The translations under genes and the position numbers were made by a program. Positions 42,039 through 51,781 of a stretch of DNA of 64,000 nt are shown here, piece after piece. This DNA comes from Pustulibacterium marinum. GTDB lineage: Bacteria > Bacteroidota > Bacteroidia > Flavobacteriales > Flavobacteriaceae. The notes below the pieces were generated by a model, which was not told where the DNA came from, searched no databases, and was given only the letters and a program-made list of their open reading frames with translations. How positions within the stretch are numbered: position 1 is the first letter of the stretch; each line of letters begins with the position of its first letter. Location: positions 558,001 through 622,000 of the forward strand of contig NZ_FPBK01000001.1 of NCBI RefSeq assembly GCF_900116665.1. The letters run 5' to 3'.

Positions 42039-42904
42039 CTTTAAATAGGTATTATAAATTGATATAAAAAAAAGTTGTGCATATACACTTCATAGTGAGT
42101 GCCTTGATGCTGTTGTAAATGTAAACTAAAAAAAATGGAAATTCACCTATAAAAGAATTGATGTTATGAACAGTTTTGTTGACAAATAGCTTAAAATAAT
42201 TTTTTAAAACATTTAATTGTTTGTTTTGCAGGGTTTTGTGTTTTTTTAAAAAATTTATCAACGATAAAAAGTGAACAATTTTTTGAAATTAACTTTTTTT
42301 TATAGGTTTTGTTTGGATTATTTTGTATACACTTAGCAAGGGCTTTGGGCTCAATAAAAGCGTTGGCAGTCGGCGTTTTTGGGAGTTCCTATTGTGTTGT
42401 TTTTGTGAACAGCTTGTTGAAAATTTGGCTTCATCGGATTCTTTTACTGCAAAGTGGAGATTGTGCAATCAACGGGTTGTGTTAATAACTCCAAATCGAA
42501 AGTGAAGTATATAGTTATAAAAAAACGAAGAATACCTTTGAATAAGTAAATATGTTGCGAGTTTTGGGAGTAGGATATGTTTAATGCCATATAAAAACGT
42601 TGTTAGGATGCCTAGTCGTCTATAGAAGGTATTTAGAAGGACTTTCTATACTATAATTTTTTTTCTTAAAGCAGCGTTAAATGAGTTTTTACTTTGGAAT
42701 TCTCAAATCGCTATACAGTATACTGTTATATCTTAAAAAAAATGAGCTTCCGTTGGTGTCTTCGTAAATTTTAGTTTTTTAAACACATAGGTTTGTTTTT
42801 CCTAAAATATTATAAGTATATTTGGATGGCTATGAAGAAACCTCTTTTTTAACCGTTGAATGGTTCTTCAAAATTAAAGTTCAATTATAACTAACATAAA
42901 TTCC
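42039..42904. other. 866-bp intergenic region in front of the polysaccharide locus
   Basis: No convincing gene. It is very AT-rich. It holds a hairpin TATAGAAGGT/ACTTTCTATA (42621-42630 and 42641-42650) followed after a few bases by eight T (attenuator-like), a 12-bp palindrome ACAGTATACTGT (42715-42726), a possible -7 box TACCTTTG (42533-42540) and the ugd promoter at 42792-42824. The divergent HU-HIG promoter must also be here. Confidence 0.6.
42792..42824 (+). promoter_or_regulatory. Promoter of the polysaccharide locus (ugd)
   Basis: TTTG (42792-42795), 21 bp, TATATTTG (42817-42824). The leader of about 75 nt contains inverted arms TGAAGAA (42833-42839) and TTCTTCA (42864-42870). Confidence 0.7.
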
Positions 42905-44296
42905 ATGATTAAAAATATCTGTTGTATTGGTGCGGGCTATGTAGGGGGGCCTACCATGGCAGTGATTGCACAAAAATGCCCTGAAGTAAACGTAACTGTA
43001 GTAGATATTAACGAGGCGCGTATTGCAGCCTGGAATGATGAAGATGTGAGTAAATTGCCGGTCTACGAGCCGGGATTAGATGCCGTAGTTGCAGAAGCCC
43101 GTGGTAGAAACTTATTCTTTTCTACCAATGTAGACAAGGCGATTGATGAAGCTGATATGATTTTTATTTCGGTAAATACGCCTACCAAAACCTATGGAGT
43201 AGGGAAAGGGATGGCAGCTGATCTTAAATACATCGAGTTATGTGCACGTCAAATTGCACGTGTTTCCACTACTGATAAAATTGTAGTTGAGAAATCAACC
43301 TTGCCGGTACGTACAGCACAAGCGATTCGTGACATTTTAGATAATACCGGGAATGATGTAAAGTATCAAATTTTATCCAATCCAGAATTTTTGGCGGAAG
43401 GTACTGCAATTGAGGATTTGCATGCGCCAGATCGCGTACTTATTGGGGGAGATACCAATACAGAAGAAGGAAGAGCAGCCATGCAGGCCTTGGTAGAGGT
43501 TTATGCCTCTTGGGTGCCGAAAGAACAAATCCTAACCACGAATGTATGGTCGTCGGAGTTGTCAAAATTAACGGCGAATGCCTTTTTAGCGCAGCGTGTG
43601 TCTTCTATAAATTCACTTTCTGAATTGTGTGAAGTGACCGAAGCAGATGTGGATGAAGTGGCAAAAGCTATTGGAATGGATAGCCGTATTGGACCAAAAT
43701 TTTTAAAGTCCTCTGTAGGCTTTGGAGGTTCTTGTTTTCAAAAGGATATTTTAAACTTGGTTTATATTGCTAAATCCTATGGTTTGAATGAAGTAGCAGA
43801 TTATTGGGAGCAGGTGATTATTATGAATGATCATCAGAAAGGGCGTTTTGCGTCAAAGATCATCAAAACCTTGTACAATACGGTGAATGGCAAAAAGATT
43901 GCTTTCTTAGGGTGGGCCTTTAAAAAGGATACCAATGATACGCGTGAATCTGCAGCTATCTATGTAGCAGATATTTTATTGTCGGAAATGGCGCAATTGT
44001 CAGTATATGACCCAAAAGTACCGGAAGCTCAAATATCTTTTGATTTGAATTACTTAGCAAGTCGTACGAAAGAAGAAAATGAAGCAGGAGTTACTGTGGT
44101 AACTGATCCATACAAGGCTTGTGAAGGGGCTCATGCGGTTGCTGTGCTAACGGAATGGGATGAGTTCAAGGACTACGATTGGCAACGCATCTATGATGGA
44201 ATGTTAAAACCAGCTTTTGTGTTTGATGGACGTCGTTTGTTAGATGGTGAAAAACTCAAAGCGATTGGGTTTGAATATAAGACTATAGGAAAATAA
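42905..44296 (+). CDS. ugd: UDP-glucose 6-dehydrogenase
   Basis: A 463-residue NAD-dependent enzyme oxidising UDP-glucose twice to UDP-glucuronate. NAD motif GAGYVGGPT (8-16), catalytic thiol in [10 protein letters not shown] (C277) and the long form resemble the animal-type UGDH. It is the first gene of the polysaccharide locus and supplies UDP-GlcA for it, probably also for the epimerase at 49 kb. Confidence 0.95.
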   Translation: MIKNICCIGAGYVGGPTMAVIAQKCPEVNVTVVDINEARIAAWNDEDVSKLPVYEPGLDAVVAEARGRNLFFSTNVDKAIDEADMIFISVNTPTKTYGVGKGMAADLKYIELCARQIARVSTTDKIVVEKSTLPVRTAQAIRDILDNTGNDVKYQILSNPEFLAEGTAIEDLHAPDRVLIGGDTNTEEGRAAMQALVEVYASWVPKEQILTTNVWSSELSKLTANAFLAQRVSSINSLSELCEVTEADVDEVAKAIGMDSRIGPKFLKSSVGFGGSCFQKDILNLVYIAKSYGLNEVADYWEQVIIMNDHQKGRFASKIIKTLYNTVNGKKIAFLGWAFKKDTNDTRESAAIYVADILLSEMAQLSVYDPKVPEAQISFDLNYLASRTKEENEAGVTVVTDPYKACEGAHAVAVLTEWDEFKDYDWQRIYDGMLKPAFVFDGRRLLDGEKLKAIGFEYKTIGK

Positions 44297-44300
44297 AAGA

Positions 44301-44520
44301 GGCTTCGACTCCGCTCAGCCTGACATAGACCAAACGGAGTATGCGCTGTCTATTATGGTGGAGCTGTCAGTTCGAGCGGAGTCAAGAACAGAAATACCTT
44401 CAAAGGGGATGCAGAGCGAAGTCGAAGCACCCTTTGAAATTAAAATTAGCCTAGATTTAGACTTTGTTCCTATTGGCATTTTTTACATTGAAAGCTGTCA
44501 GTTCGAGCGGAGTCGAGAAC
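44301..44520. repeat. Cluster of REP-like palindromic repeats (GAGCGGAGTCGA family)
   Basis: Two direct 25-bp copies TGTCAGTTCGAGCGGAGTC-rAGAAC at 44365-44389 and 44496-44520 (one mismatch), one inverted relative GGCTTCGACTCCGCTCAGCC at 44301-44320 (continuing TGACA), and a related hairpin at 44401-44436 with CAAAGGG/CCCTTTG arms around AGCGAAGTCGAAGC. This motif family is scattered between genes in many flavobacterial genomes. Confidence 0.85.
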
Positions 44521-44542
44521 CAAATAAAAAACCAAAACTGCT

Positions 44543-45493
44543 ATGGAAAAAACTGCCAAAATCTACATAGCCGGACACCGAGGAATGGTGGGAAGTGCTA
44601 TTTGCCGCGCGTTGGAAGCCAAAGGCTATACCAATTTGATCGGAAAAACGAGTAAGGAACTTGACTTGCGCAATCAGCAAGCGGTTACCGAGTTCATTAC
44701 TGCCGAGCAACCGGATGTGATCATTGATGCTGCCGCTCGTGTAGGAGGGATCTTAGCGAATAACGACTATCCGTTTCAGTTCCTTATGGAGAATATGCAG
44801 ATCCAAAACAACCTGATTGATGCAGCACACCGTTTGAATGTGCAAAAGTTCATCTTCTTAGGGAGTTCGTGTATTTATCCAAAATTGGCACCACAGCCTT
44901 TAAAAGAGGAATATTTACTAACGGATTCCTTAGAGCCTACCAATGAGTGGTATGCGATTGCAAAAATCACAGGGGTAAAAGCGTGTCAGGCGATCCGCAA
45001 ACAATTTCGAAAAGATTTTGTCAGCTTGATGCCGACCAATCTATACGGTACCCACGATAATTTTGATTTGAAAACCTCGCATGTATTGCCAGCTATGATT
45101 CGTAAGTTTCATGAAGCCAAAGAAAATGGCCATACTCCTGTAACCCTTTGGGGAAGTGGTACACCGATGCGTGAATTCTTGTTTGTAGATGATATGGCGG
45201 CAAGCGTAGTGTTTGCTTTAGAAAACGTATTGCCGGAACATTTGTACAATGTAGGGACTGGTGTGGACATCACCATCAAACAATTGGCGGAAACCATTCA
45301 GGCAGCCGTAGGGCATACCGGAGACATCGTTTGGGATAGTTCCAAACCCGATGGTACCCCTCGTAAGTTGATGGACGTATCAAAAATGCATGCCTTAGGG
45401 TGGAAACATCAAGTGGAACTGCAAGAAGGAATACAAAAAACCTACGAATGGTTCTTAGCCAATATCGATAGCTTTAAACAAGTGAAGATGTAA
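44543..45493 (+). CDS. fcl: GDP-L-fucose synthase
   Basis: A 316-residue short-chain dehydrogenase that epimerises and reduces GDP-4-keto-6-deoxy-mannose to GDP-L-fucose with NADPH. N-terminal GHRGMVGS, GSSCIYPK (Ser/Cys of the active site) and YAIAKITG (catalytic Tyr/Lys) are intact; the 316-residue length is normal. It pairs with gmd at 46 kb, from which it is separated by a four-helix-bundle gene. Confidence 0.95.
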   Translation: MEKTAKIYIAGHRGMVGSAICRALEAKGYTNLIGKTSKELDLRNQQAVTEFITAEQPDVIIDAAARVGGILANNDYPFQFLMENMQIQNNLIDAAHRLNVQKFIFLGSSCIYPKLAPQPLKEEYLLTDSLEPTNEWYAIAKITGVKACQAIRKQFRKDFVSLMPTNLYGTHDNFDLKTSHVLPAMIRKFHEAKENGHTPVTLWGSGTPMREFLFVDDMAASVVFALENVLPEHLYNVGTGVDITIKQLAETIQAAVGHTGDIVWDSSKPDGTPRKLMDVSKMHALGWKHQVELQEGIQKTYEWFLANIDSFKQVKM

Positions 45494-45535
45494 TCAGTGA
45501 ATTGTGAAGAAGTGAATTGTGAATAGCAGATAGTC

Positions 45536-45892
45536 ATGGATCATAAGGACTTGGAAGTATGGAAACGAAGCATGCGTTTTGTTGCGAAGGTTTATAAGAC
45601 GGTTTCCATGTTTCCAGCAGCAGAGTTGTACGGTTTGAGTAGTCAGCTAAAACGGTCTGTGCTTTCAATTCCTTCGAATATAGCTGAAGGAGCCGCAAGA
45701 CAAAGTGATAAAGAGTTGATACGTTTTTTATATATTGCTTTGGGAAGTGCTGCAGAAGTAGAAACACAATTACTAGTGGCAGTTCGTGTCAATTATTTGG
45801 AAGCGATTTCTATACACGATCTTTTACAGGAATTAGAAATTATTAAAAAATTAATATTAGGACTCATTAACTATTTAAAAAATAAACCTTGA
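45536..45892 (+). CDS. Four-helix bundle protein (23S rRNA intervening-sequence type)
   Basis: A 118-residue helical protein of the S23/IVS family: LEVWKRSMRFVAKVYK, LYGLSSQLKRSVLSIPSNIAEG and the helix LYIALGSAAEVETQLLVA are diagnostic. Members form pentamers and are found both within 23S rRNA insertions and as free-standing genes between operon genes. Function unknown. It interrupts the usual fcl-gmd adjacency and is flanked by short GTGAA/TTCAC-rich direct and inverted repeats, consistent with arrival as a small mobile unit. Confidence 0.92.
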   Translation: MDHKDLEVWKRSMRFVAKVYKTVSMFPAAELYGLSSQLKRSVLSIPSNIAEGAARQSDKELIRFLYIALGSAAEVETQLLVAVRVNYLEAISIHDLLQELEIIKKLILGLINYLKNKP

Positions 45893-45980
45893 GTAAGAAA
45901 TACGTGAAAGTGGCATTGGTTTTCCTGGGAAAGTGAACCATTCACTAGTCACTTTTCACCACTCACCAAAAATGAAAACT

Positions 45981-47108
45981 ATGAAAGTAGCATTAATCAC
46001 CGGAATTACAGGACAAGATGGGTCATATTTGGCCGAACTATTATTAGAAAAAGGATATATGGTTCATGGAATCAAAAGAAGATCTTCTTTGTTTAATACC
46101 GACCGTATCGACCATTTATACCAGGATCCGCACGATCCGAAACAACGATTAAAATTACACTACGGAGATTTGACTGATTCTATGAATCTGACTCGTATCA
46201 TTCAAGAGACTCAGCCTGACGAAATCTACAATTTGGGAGCCATGTCACATGTAAAAGTATCGTTTGACTCTCCGGAATATGTAGGGAATGTAGATGGTTT
46301 AGGTACGTTGCGTATCTTAGAAGCAGTTAGATTACTTGGATTAGAAAAGAAAACTAGAATTTATCAGGCGTCTACGTCTGAATTGTATGGTGGTTTGCCG
46401 GAAAATAAAAACGAAAGAGGTTTTTATGATGAAACCTGTCCTTTCTACCCACGTTCTCCGTATGGAGTAGCGAAGATCTACGGATTTTGGATTACCAAAA
46501 ACTACCGTGAAGCCTATGATATGTATGCGTGTAACGGTATCTTGTTCAACCACGAATCGCCAAGAAGAGGAGAAACTTTCGTAACCCGTAAAATTACGCG
46601 TGCCGTGGCCAAAATTGCTTTGGGTTTACAGGAAAAACTGTATTTAGGAAACCTGGAAGCACAACGCGATTGGGGACATGCCAAAGATTATGTCCGTATG
46701 ATGTGGATGATTTTACAAGCGGAAAAAGCAGAGGATTGGGTGATTGCCACCGGAGTAACTACTACCGTTCGTGATTTTGTACGTATGGCGTTTCAAGAAG
46801 TGGGGATTGAATTGGAATTTAAAGGGGAAGGCGTAGACGAAAAAGCGTATATCAAAGCGTGTAATAACCCAGAGTATCAATTAGAGGTAGGGAAAGAGGT
46901 GTTGTCGGTAGATCCATCGTATTTCCGCCCAACTGAAGTAGATTTGTTGTTAGGAGACCCAACCAAAGCCAAAGAGCAATTGGGGTGGACACCAGAATAT
47001 GACTTGGCTGGATTGGTCAAAGATATGATGCAAGGAGATGTAGCCTTAATGAAAAAGGATGTGGACTTACTTAAAGCCGGACATACGATTTTAAAACAAG
47101 TGGAGTAA
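45981..47108 (+). CDS. gmd: GDP-mannose 4,6-dehydratase
   Basis: A 375-residue NADP-dependent SDR enzyme making GDP-4-keto-6-deoxy-D-mannose, first step to GDP-fucose. N-terminal [34 protein letters not shown] with catalytic Thr/Ser-Glu-Tyr, and [15 protein letters not shown] are all conserved. I start it at ATG 45981; ATG 45972 is possible, while the open frame back to 45933 covers a repeat-derived leader. A terminator follows. Confidence 0.95.
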   Translation: MKVALITGITGQDGSYLAELLLEKGYMVHGIKRRSSLFNTDRIDHLYQDPHDPKQRLKLHYGDLTDSMNLTRIIQETQPDEIYNLGAMSHVKVSFDSPEYVGNVDGLGTLRILEAVRLLGLEKKTRIYQASTSELYGGLPENKNERGFYDETCPFYPRSPYGVAKIYGFWITKNYREAYDMYACNGILFNHESPRRGETFVTRKITRAVAKIALGLQEKLYLGNLEAQRDWGHAKDYVRMMWMILQAEKAEDWVIATGVTTTVRDFVRMAFQEVGIELEFKGEGVDEKAYIKACNNPEYQLEVGKEVLSVDPSYFRPTEVDLLLGDPTKAKEQLGWTPEYDLAGLVKDMMQGDVALMKKDVDLLKAGHTILKQVE

Positions 47109-47142
47109 TTCATTAATAACTTCAGTCTGTAAAAAAAGCATG

Positions 47143-47190
47143 CGACTTACATATGTAATTTACGGTTCATGATGTAAGTCGTTTTTTTTA
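47143..47190 (+). terminator. Terminator after gmd
   Basis: CGACTTACAT (47143-47152) pairs perfectly with ATGTAAGTCG (47172-47181), 19-nt loop, then eight T. It splits the conserved precursor genes from the variable cassette. Confidence 0.85.
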
Positions 47191-47208
47191 ATTTAATTGT
47201 TCAAATAA

Positions 47209-48741
47209 GTGTCAACAGCAAATAGAGTTATTAAGAATACAGGATATCTGTATGCCAAAATGGGGGTTACAGTATTTATTTCTTTGTATACTACACGTTT
47301 GATATTAAATGCTTTAGGTGTTTCTGATTTTGGTGTATACAATGTTGTAGGGGGAGCTATTTCTATGTTGGGGTTTTTACATGCAGCTATGTCAACTACA
47401 ACTCAAAGATTTATGTCTTTTTATGAGGGTAGAGGGGATAAAGAAATGCAAAAATATATTTTTAATGTAAGTAATGTATTGCATTATGGTATTGCTTTTG
47501 TATTGGTGATTTTACTTTTGCTCGCAGGTGTAGTTTTTTTTAATGGAGTTTTAAATATTCCTGAAGATCGCATTTTTGCTGCCAAGGTAATTTATGGATC
47601 CCTGATTTTAAGTACTGTTTTTACTGTCGTAAGTGTGCCCTATGAGGCTGTATTAAATGCCCATGAAAACATGTTGTACTATTCTATTGTTGGTATAATT
47701 GAATCTTTATTAAAGTTGGCGGTAGCAGTAATGATAGTGTATTATGTGGGAGATAAGTTAGTTTTATATGGAATTTTAATGGTGTTGGTGCCGTTTATAA
47801 GCAGGGTTATCATGCAAGTGTATTGCAGAAGGAAATACGAAGAATGTGTGATTGCTCCTAGAACGTATTTTGAAAAGTCGTTGATGAAAGAGATGACTTC
47901 TTTTGCAGGTTGGAGTTTTTTGGTTACTTCAAGTGGTATGGTTACACAGTATGGTATGGGACTAGTTTTAAATAATTTTTTTGGAGCTGTTCTAAATGCC
48001 GCACAGGGAGTGGCGAATCAAATATCGGGGCAATTGATGGTGTTTTCAAACAATATGTTTAAAGCAGTAAACCCAGTAATAGTCAAAAGTGAAGGAGGAG
48101 GGAACAGAACAAAAATGCTGGAAATTTCGATGGTTAGTGCTAAATTCTCCATTTATATGCTAGCTTTTTTTGCCATTCCTTTTATTATTGAAACGGAATA
48201 TTTACTTAAGTTATGGCTTAAAAATATTCCTGATTTCGCAATAATTTTTGTAAGATTACAATTGTTGAGATTTGTTATTGAACAATTTACTTTTTCAATA
48301 GGAAAAGTTATAGAAGCAGAAGGACGAATTAAAAAATATTCAGTTATAACGAGTGTATTAAACATTTTTCCAATTATCTTGACTTATGTGTTTTTTGAAA
48401 TGGGATATCCTCCATATTTCTTATATATTTCATGGATATTAATGTGGGGGATAGTTAGGGGAGCAGTCATTTTGTGGTTTTCGAAATTTAATTGCGGGAT
48501 GTCTTATAGAGCATATTTTAACAAGGTTTTATTGCCAGGCATTACTATTTGTTTGGCAATGATTTTATTTGGGTATTTGCCTTTATATTGTATGGATAGT
48601 TCTCTAGTTAGACTCTTTCTTGTGGGGGTGACTACATCTTTGACATTTATAGTGATGATAAGTCTTGTCTTTGTTACGCCAAGTGAAAAGGAGATTTTTA
48701 CTAAATTGTTAAGGAAAATAAGTTTTTTTAGAAAGACATAG
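47209..48741 (+). CDS. wzx: Polysaccharide flippase (Wzx-like, MATE/PST fold)
   Basis: A 510-residue membrane protein with about 12-14 helices that would flip the lipid-linked repeat unit across the inner membrane. The N-terminus STANRVIKNTGYLYAKMG followed by LYTTRLILNALGVSDFG, YNVVGG is typical of Bacteroidota O-antigen flippases. The start is GTG at 47209, supported by that conserved beginning. It opens the AT-rich variable region. Confidence 0.9.
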   Translation: MSTANRVIKNTGYLYAKMGVTVFISLYTTRLILNALGVSDFGVYNVVGGAISMLGFLHAAMSTTTQRFMSFYEGRGDKEMQKYIFNVSNVLHYGIAFVLVILLLLAGVVFFNGVLNIPEDRIFAAKVIYGSLILSTVFTVVSVPYEAVLNAHENMLYYSIVGIIESLLKLAVAVMIVYYVGDKLVLYGILMVLVPFISRVIMQVYCRRKYEECVIAPRTYFEKSLMKEMTSFAGWSFLVTSSGMVTQYGMGLVLNNFFGAVLNAAQGVANQISGQLMVFSNNMFKAVNPVIVKSEGGGNRTKMLEISMVSAKFSIYMLAFFAIPFIIETEYLLKLWLKNIPDFAIIFVRLQLLRFVIEQFTFSIGKVIEAEGRIKKYSVITSVLNIFPIILTYVFFEMGYPPYFLYISWILMWGIVRGAVILWFSKFNCGMSYRAYFNKVLLPGITICLAMILFGYLPLYCMDSSLVRLFLVGVTTSLTFIVMISLVFVTPSEKEIFTKLLRKISFFRKT

Positions 48742-49045
48742 TGTACTAGTTTATACATAAAGCAATTATTTATTGTTTTCTGGTAGTTGATAATCATATA
48801 GTTGTTTTGGGTGAGAAAATATAAATGTACAGGAACAGTTTTGATTTTTATTTTAGATTATACAAGAATTATGTCTTAACATTTGTTAAAAAGTAGTGTG
48901 TCAGTAGTTAAGAATGGGGAAATATAGATTAAGTTAAGCAAAACTTAGATTATTTTAACTGAACTGCTTTTAAAAAAACTTGTCTTTGCTGATAATGTTG
49001 TTTAAAAAGGTCATAGTTTGCTATGAAAAATAAAGAGTTATAAAA
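48742..49045. other. 304-bp AT-rich gap after the flippase
   Basis: I see no ORF, terminator or strong promoter here. An AT-rich spacer such as this between cassette genes may reflect exchange. Confidence 0.5.
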
Positions 49046-50068
49046 ATGAAAATATTAGTTACCGGAGCTGCAGGTTTTATTGGGTACCATTTGTCTAAAA
49101 AATTAATTAGAGAAGGGCACATAGTAGTTGGTTTAGATAACATTAACGACTATTATGATGTTAATTTAAAATATGCTAGACTAAATGAATTAGGAATCCA
49201 GAGAAGTGATGCTGAAAGTTGGAACGTGCTTTCTGAATCTGATAAGTTTAAAGAGAATTTTACTTTTGTTAGAATGCATTTAGAAAATAGAGATGAGTTA
49301 CCAACACTATTTAGAAATGAACGTTTTGATGTAGTATGTAACTTAGCAGCTCAGGCTGGTGTAAGGTATAGTTTAGAAAATCCTGAAGCTTATATAGATA
49401 GTAATGTAGTTGGTTTTTTAAATATATTAGAATCTTGTAGGCATAATAGTATAAAGCACTTATTATATGCGAGTAGCTCTAGTGTATATGGCGAAAGTAA
49501 AGAACCAGTGTTTTCAATAGCAGATCGAGTAGATCATCCAATGAGTTTATACGCTGCTACTAAGAAGAGTAACGAACTAATGGCATTTACCTATAGTCAT
49601 CTGTATGGTGTTCAGACTACAGGCCTACGTTTCTTTACCGTATATGGCCCTTGGGGAAGACCGGATATGGCTTTGTTTTTGTTTACTGATGCTATAGCTA
49701 AAGATAACACTATAAAAGTGTTTAACAATGGAGAAATGAGTCGAGACTTTACCTATATTGATGACATCGTTGCTGGTATCGAAATTTTAATAAACAAAGA
49801 GCCTGCCAAGGAAAATACACCACCTTATTGGTTAGCGAATATAGGGAATGGAGAACCACAGTCATTAATGGAATTTATAGAAGCAATAGAAAAGCATATG
49901 GGGAAAGAGGCAGAGAAAGTTTTTCTGCCTATGCAGCCAGGAGATGTGCCAAGAACGTCCGCGGACACTAGTGAATTGCAGAAATTAGGCTATAAAAGCA
50001 CTACAGGCATCGATAGAGGTGTAGAAGCCTTCATTGATTGGTACAAAGCATTTTATTTAAGCAAATAA
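49046..50068 (+). CDS. NAD-dependent epimerase, probably UDP-glucuronate 4-epimerase
   Basis: A 340-residue SDR epimerase. GAAGFIGYHL NAD motif, DNINDYYDVNLKYARL (hallmark of the UDP-GlcA 4-epimerase/WbpP-CapI subgroup), SSSSVYGE, YAATKKSNE with catalytic Tyr/Lys, and FFTVYGPWGRPDMA. It would turn UDP-glucuronate from Ugd into UDP-galacturonate for the polymer. Confidence 0.88.
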   Translation: MKILVTGAAGFIGYHLSKKLIREGHIVVGLDNINDYYDVNLKYARLNELGIQRSDAESWNVLSESDKFKENFTFVRMHLENRDELPTLFRNERFDVVCNLAAQAGVRYSLENPEAYIDSNVVGFLNILESCRHNSIKHLLYASSSSVYGESKEPVFSIADRVDHPMSLYAATKKSNELMAFTYSHLYGVQTTGLRFFTVYGPWGRPDMALFLFTDAIAKDNTIKVFNNGEMSRDFTYIDDIVAGIEILINKEPAKENTPPYWLANIGNGEPQSLMEFIEAIEKHMGKEAEKVFLPMQPGDVPRTSADTSELQKLGYKSTTGIDRGVEAFIDWYKAFYLSK

Positions 50069-50118
50069 CAATCTTGAAGATTATATTAATGGTGTTTTAA
50101 AGATATATTTTTTTAAAA

Positions 50119-51105
50119 ATGAATCGTGTTATAATATTCATACTAAAAGGGGTAAGGAAGTTGTATTCTAGGTTTAATAGAAATACTAGTTTATCTAAGC
50201 CTAATTGTGAAGAGGATCCAGAAGTAGCCTCTGCTATTATATTAGAAAAGTTGCTGAATGACGAACCATGTATGATTGCTAGGTTTGGAAATAATGAGTT
50301 GATGGCATTAACGAGCTTTCTTGGTATTACTGCTAAAACTAAGGATTATCTTGGGTATATTACTGGAGAGAAATTACCATGGTGGTGCGATGAATATATA
50401 ATTCATCAAATGAATGAATGTGCAGGTTTTTTCCCGCCTACCGAAGAAAAACTTATGGAATTTGGTCAATTGATGCTAAATGATATTAAAGAGGTAAATT
50501 TATTAGGTAGTTGGCTCTCCTTAGAAAGTCATGTATTACCCAGAATGAACTGTGAATTAATTCATTTAAGACTGCTGGAACCTTTTTGGTCTAAACAACC
50601 TTGGACTATAGCCCTTAAAGGAAAGAAAATTTTAGTAATACATCCTTTTGCTGAAACAATTGTTAAACAATATGAAAAACGAGAGTTGTTATTTGATGAT
50701 CAAGATTTGTTGCCCGAATTTAAATCTTTACAAGTTATAAAAGCAGTACAATCTATTGGAGGAGGGAATACTCAATTTAAGGATTGGTTTGAAGCTTTAG
50801 ACAGCATGAAGCATCAAATAGATAATTCGGATTTTGATGTCTGTTTGATTGGTGCAGGTGCATACGGTTTACCTTTAGCTGCACATGTTAAAAGAATAGG
50901 GAAAATGGGGGTTCATATGGGGGGAGCGTTACAGCTTTTATTTGGTATACGTGGAAAAAGGTGGGAAGATCCGCAATATGGAGTTAAAGAATGGGGCATA
51001 CCTGAAGGTTCTTACTCTAATATGATGAATAAACACTGGGTAAGACCCATAATTGATGAAAAACCTAAAAATGCAAGTAAGGTAGAAGGAGCTTGTTATT
51101 GGTAA
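50119..51105 (+). CDS. Conserved polysaccharide-locus protein, possibly a GT-D-fold glycosyltransferase
   Basis: A 328-residue cytosolic protein. The N-terminal segment [14 protein letters not shown] (51-64) resembles the RFGDGE motif of GT-D-type glycosyltransferases, but the acidic DxE is replaced by NNE (N58, N59, E60). The C-terminal segment [37 protein letters not shown] (in parts) is a second conserved block in these locus-associated proteins. It lies 4 nt before an acyltransferase. Sugar specificity is unknown; the call rests on motif resemblance. Confidence 0.6.
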   Translation: MNRVIIFILKGVRKLYSRFNRNTSLSKPNCEEDPEVASAIILEKLLNDEPCMIARFGNNELMALTSFLGITAKTKDYLGYITGEKLPWWCDEYIIHQMNECAGFFPPTEEKLMEFGQLMLNDIKEVNLLGSWLSLESHVLPRMNCELIHLRLLEPFWSKQPWTIALKGKKILVIHPFAETIVKQYEKRELLFDDQDLLPEFKSLQVIKAVQSIGGGNTQFKDWFEALDSMKHQIDNSDFDVCLIGAGAYGLPLAAHVKRIGKMGVHMGGALQLLFGIRGKRWEDPQYGVKEWGIPEGSYSNMMNKHWVRPIIDEKPKNASKVEGACYW

Positions 51106-51109
51106 TAGT

Positions 51110-51781
51110 ATGAAATATTTAAAAAGAATAATGTACGTGCCCTTAGGTTTCCTGAAGCGATTCAAAGATAGTATCAATAAGGGTGCGCGCGATGTAGAAA
51201 ATAGAAAGAGATTTCCTCAGGCTATTATTGATGAAGGGAGTACTTTTACTCATGATACATACATTGGAGAAGGTTCTCATGTTTTTCAAAACAGTGTGGT
51301 TAATCATTCAAGAATAGGTGATTATACGTATGTAGGCAAAGGAGCTCTTATTCAAAATGCGATGATAGGTAATTTTTGTTCAATAGCCCATGAGGTTAAT
51401 ATAGGTCTGGGACAGCACCCGATAGATTTATTTTCAACATCACCAATTTTTTATCGTAAGAGAAATCCTTTAAAGATTAAAATTGTTGAAAAAGATATAG
51501 ATTTTGATGAATATAAGCCTATCACCATTGGTAATGATGTCTGGTTAGGAGCTAGAGTAACTGTTATGGACGGAGTAACTGTTGGCAACGGTGCCATTGT
51601 AGCTGCTGGAGCTGTGGTCACTAAAAATGTACCACCATATGCCATTGTAGGAGGAGTTCCTGCTAAAATTATAAAGTATAGGTTTGCAGATGATAAAATA
51701 GCTAAATTACAAGCATCTGAATGGTGGAATGCAAATCCAAAAGATATTGCATTAAAAATGGCAACTTTTAGTAATACATGA
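51110..51781 (+). CDS. Hexapeptide-repeat acetyltransferase (CatB/XAT-like)
   Basis: A 223-residue left-handed beta-helix acyltransferase. Hexapeptide repeats run from about 45 to 185 ([32 protein letters not shown]), with the catalytic histidine in the loop [13 protein letters not shown] (about 103-115), as in xenobiotic/sugar acetyltransferases. It probably acetylates a sugar of the repeat unit. Its stop overlaps the next start (ATGA). Confidence 0.88.
   Translation: MKYLKRIMYVPLGFLKRFKDSINKGARDVENRKRFPQAIIDEGSTFTHDTYIGEGSHVFQNSVVNHSRIGDYTYVGKGALIQNAMIGNFCSIAHEVNIGLGQHPIDLFSTSPIFYRKRNPLKIKIVEKDIDFDEYKPITIGNDVWLGARVTVMDGVTVGNGAIVAAGAVVTKNVPPYAIVGGVPAKIIKYRFADDKIAKLQASEWWNANPKDIALKMATFSNT

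Noticed and set aside
42323-42505. 60-codon ORF in the ugd upstream region
   Set aside because: No ribosome-binding or promoter support and no recognisable sequence.
45933-45980. Longer N-terminus for gmd ([11 protein letters not shown]...)
   Set aside because: It is translated from the TTCAC-rich repeat; GMD proteins begin at the MKVALITG segment.
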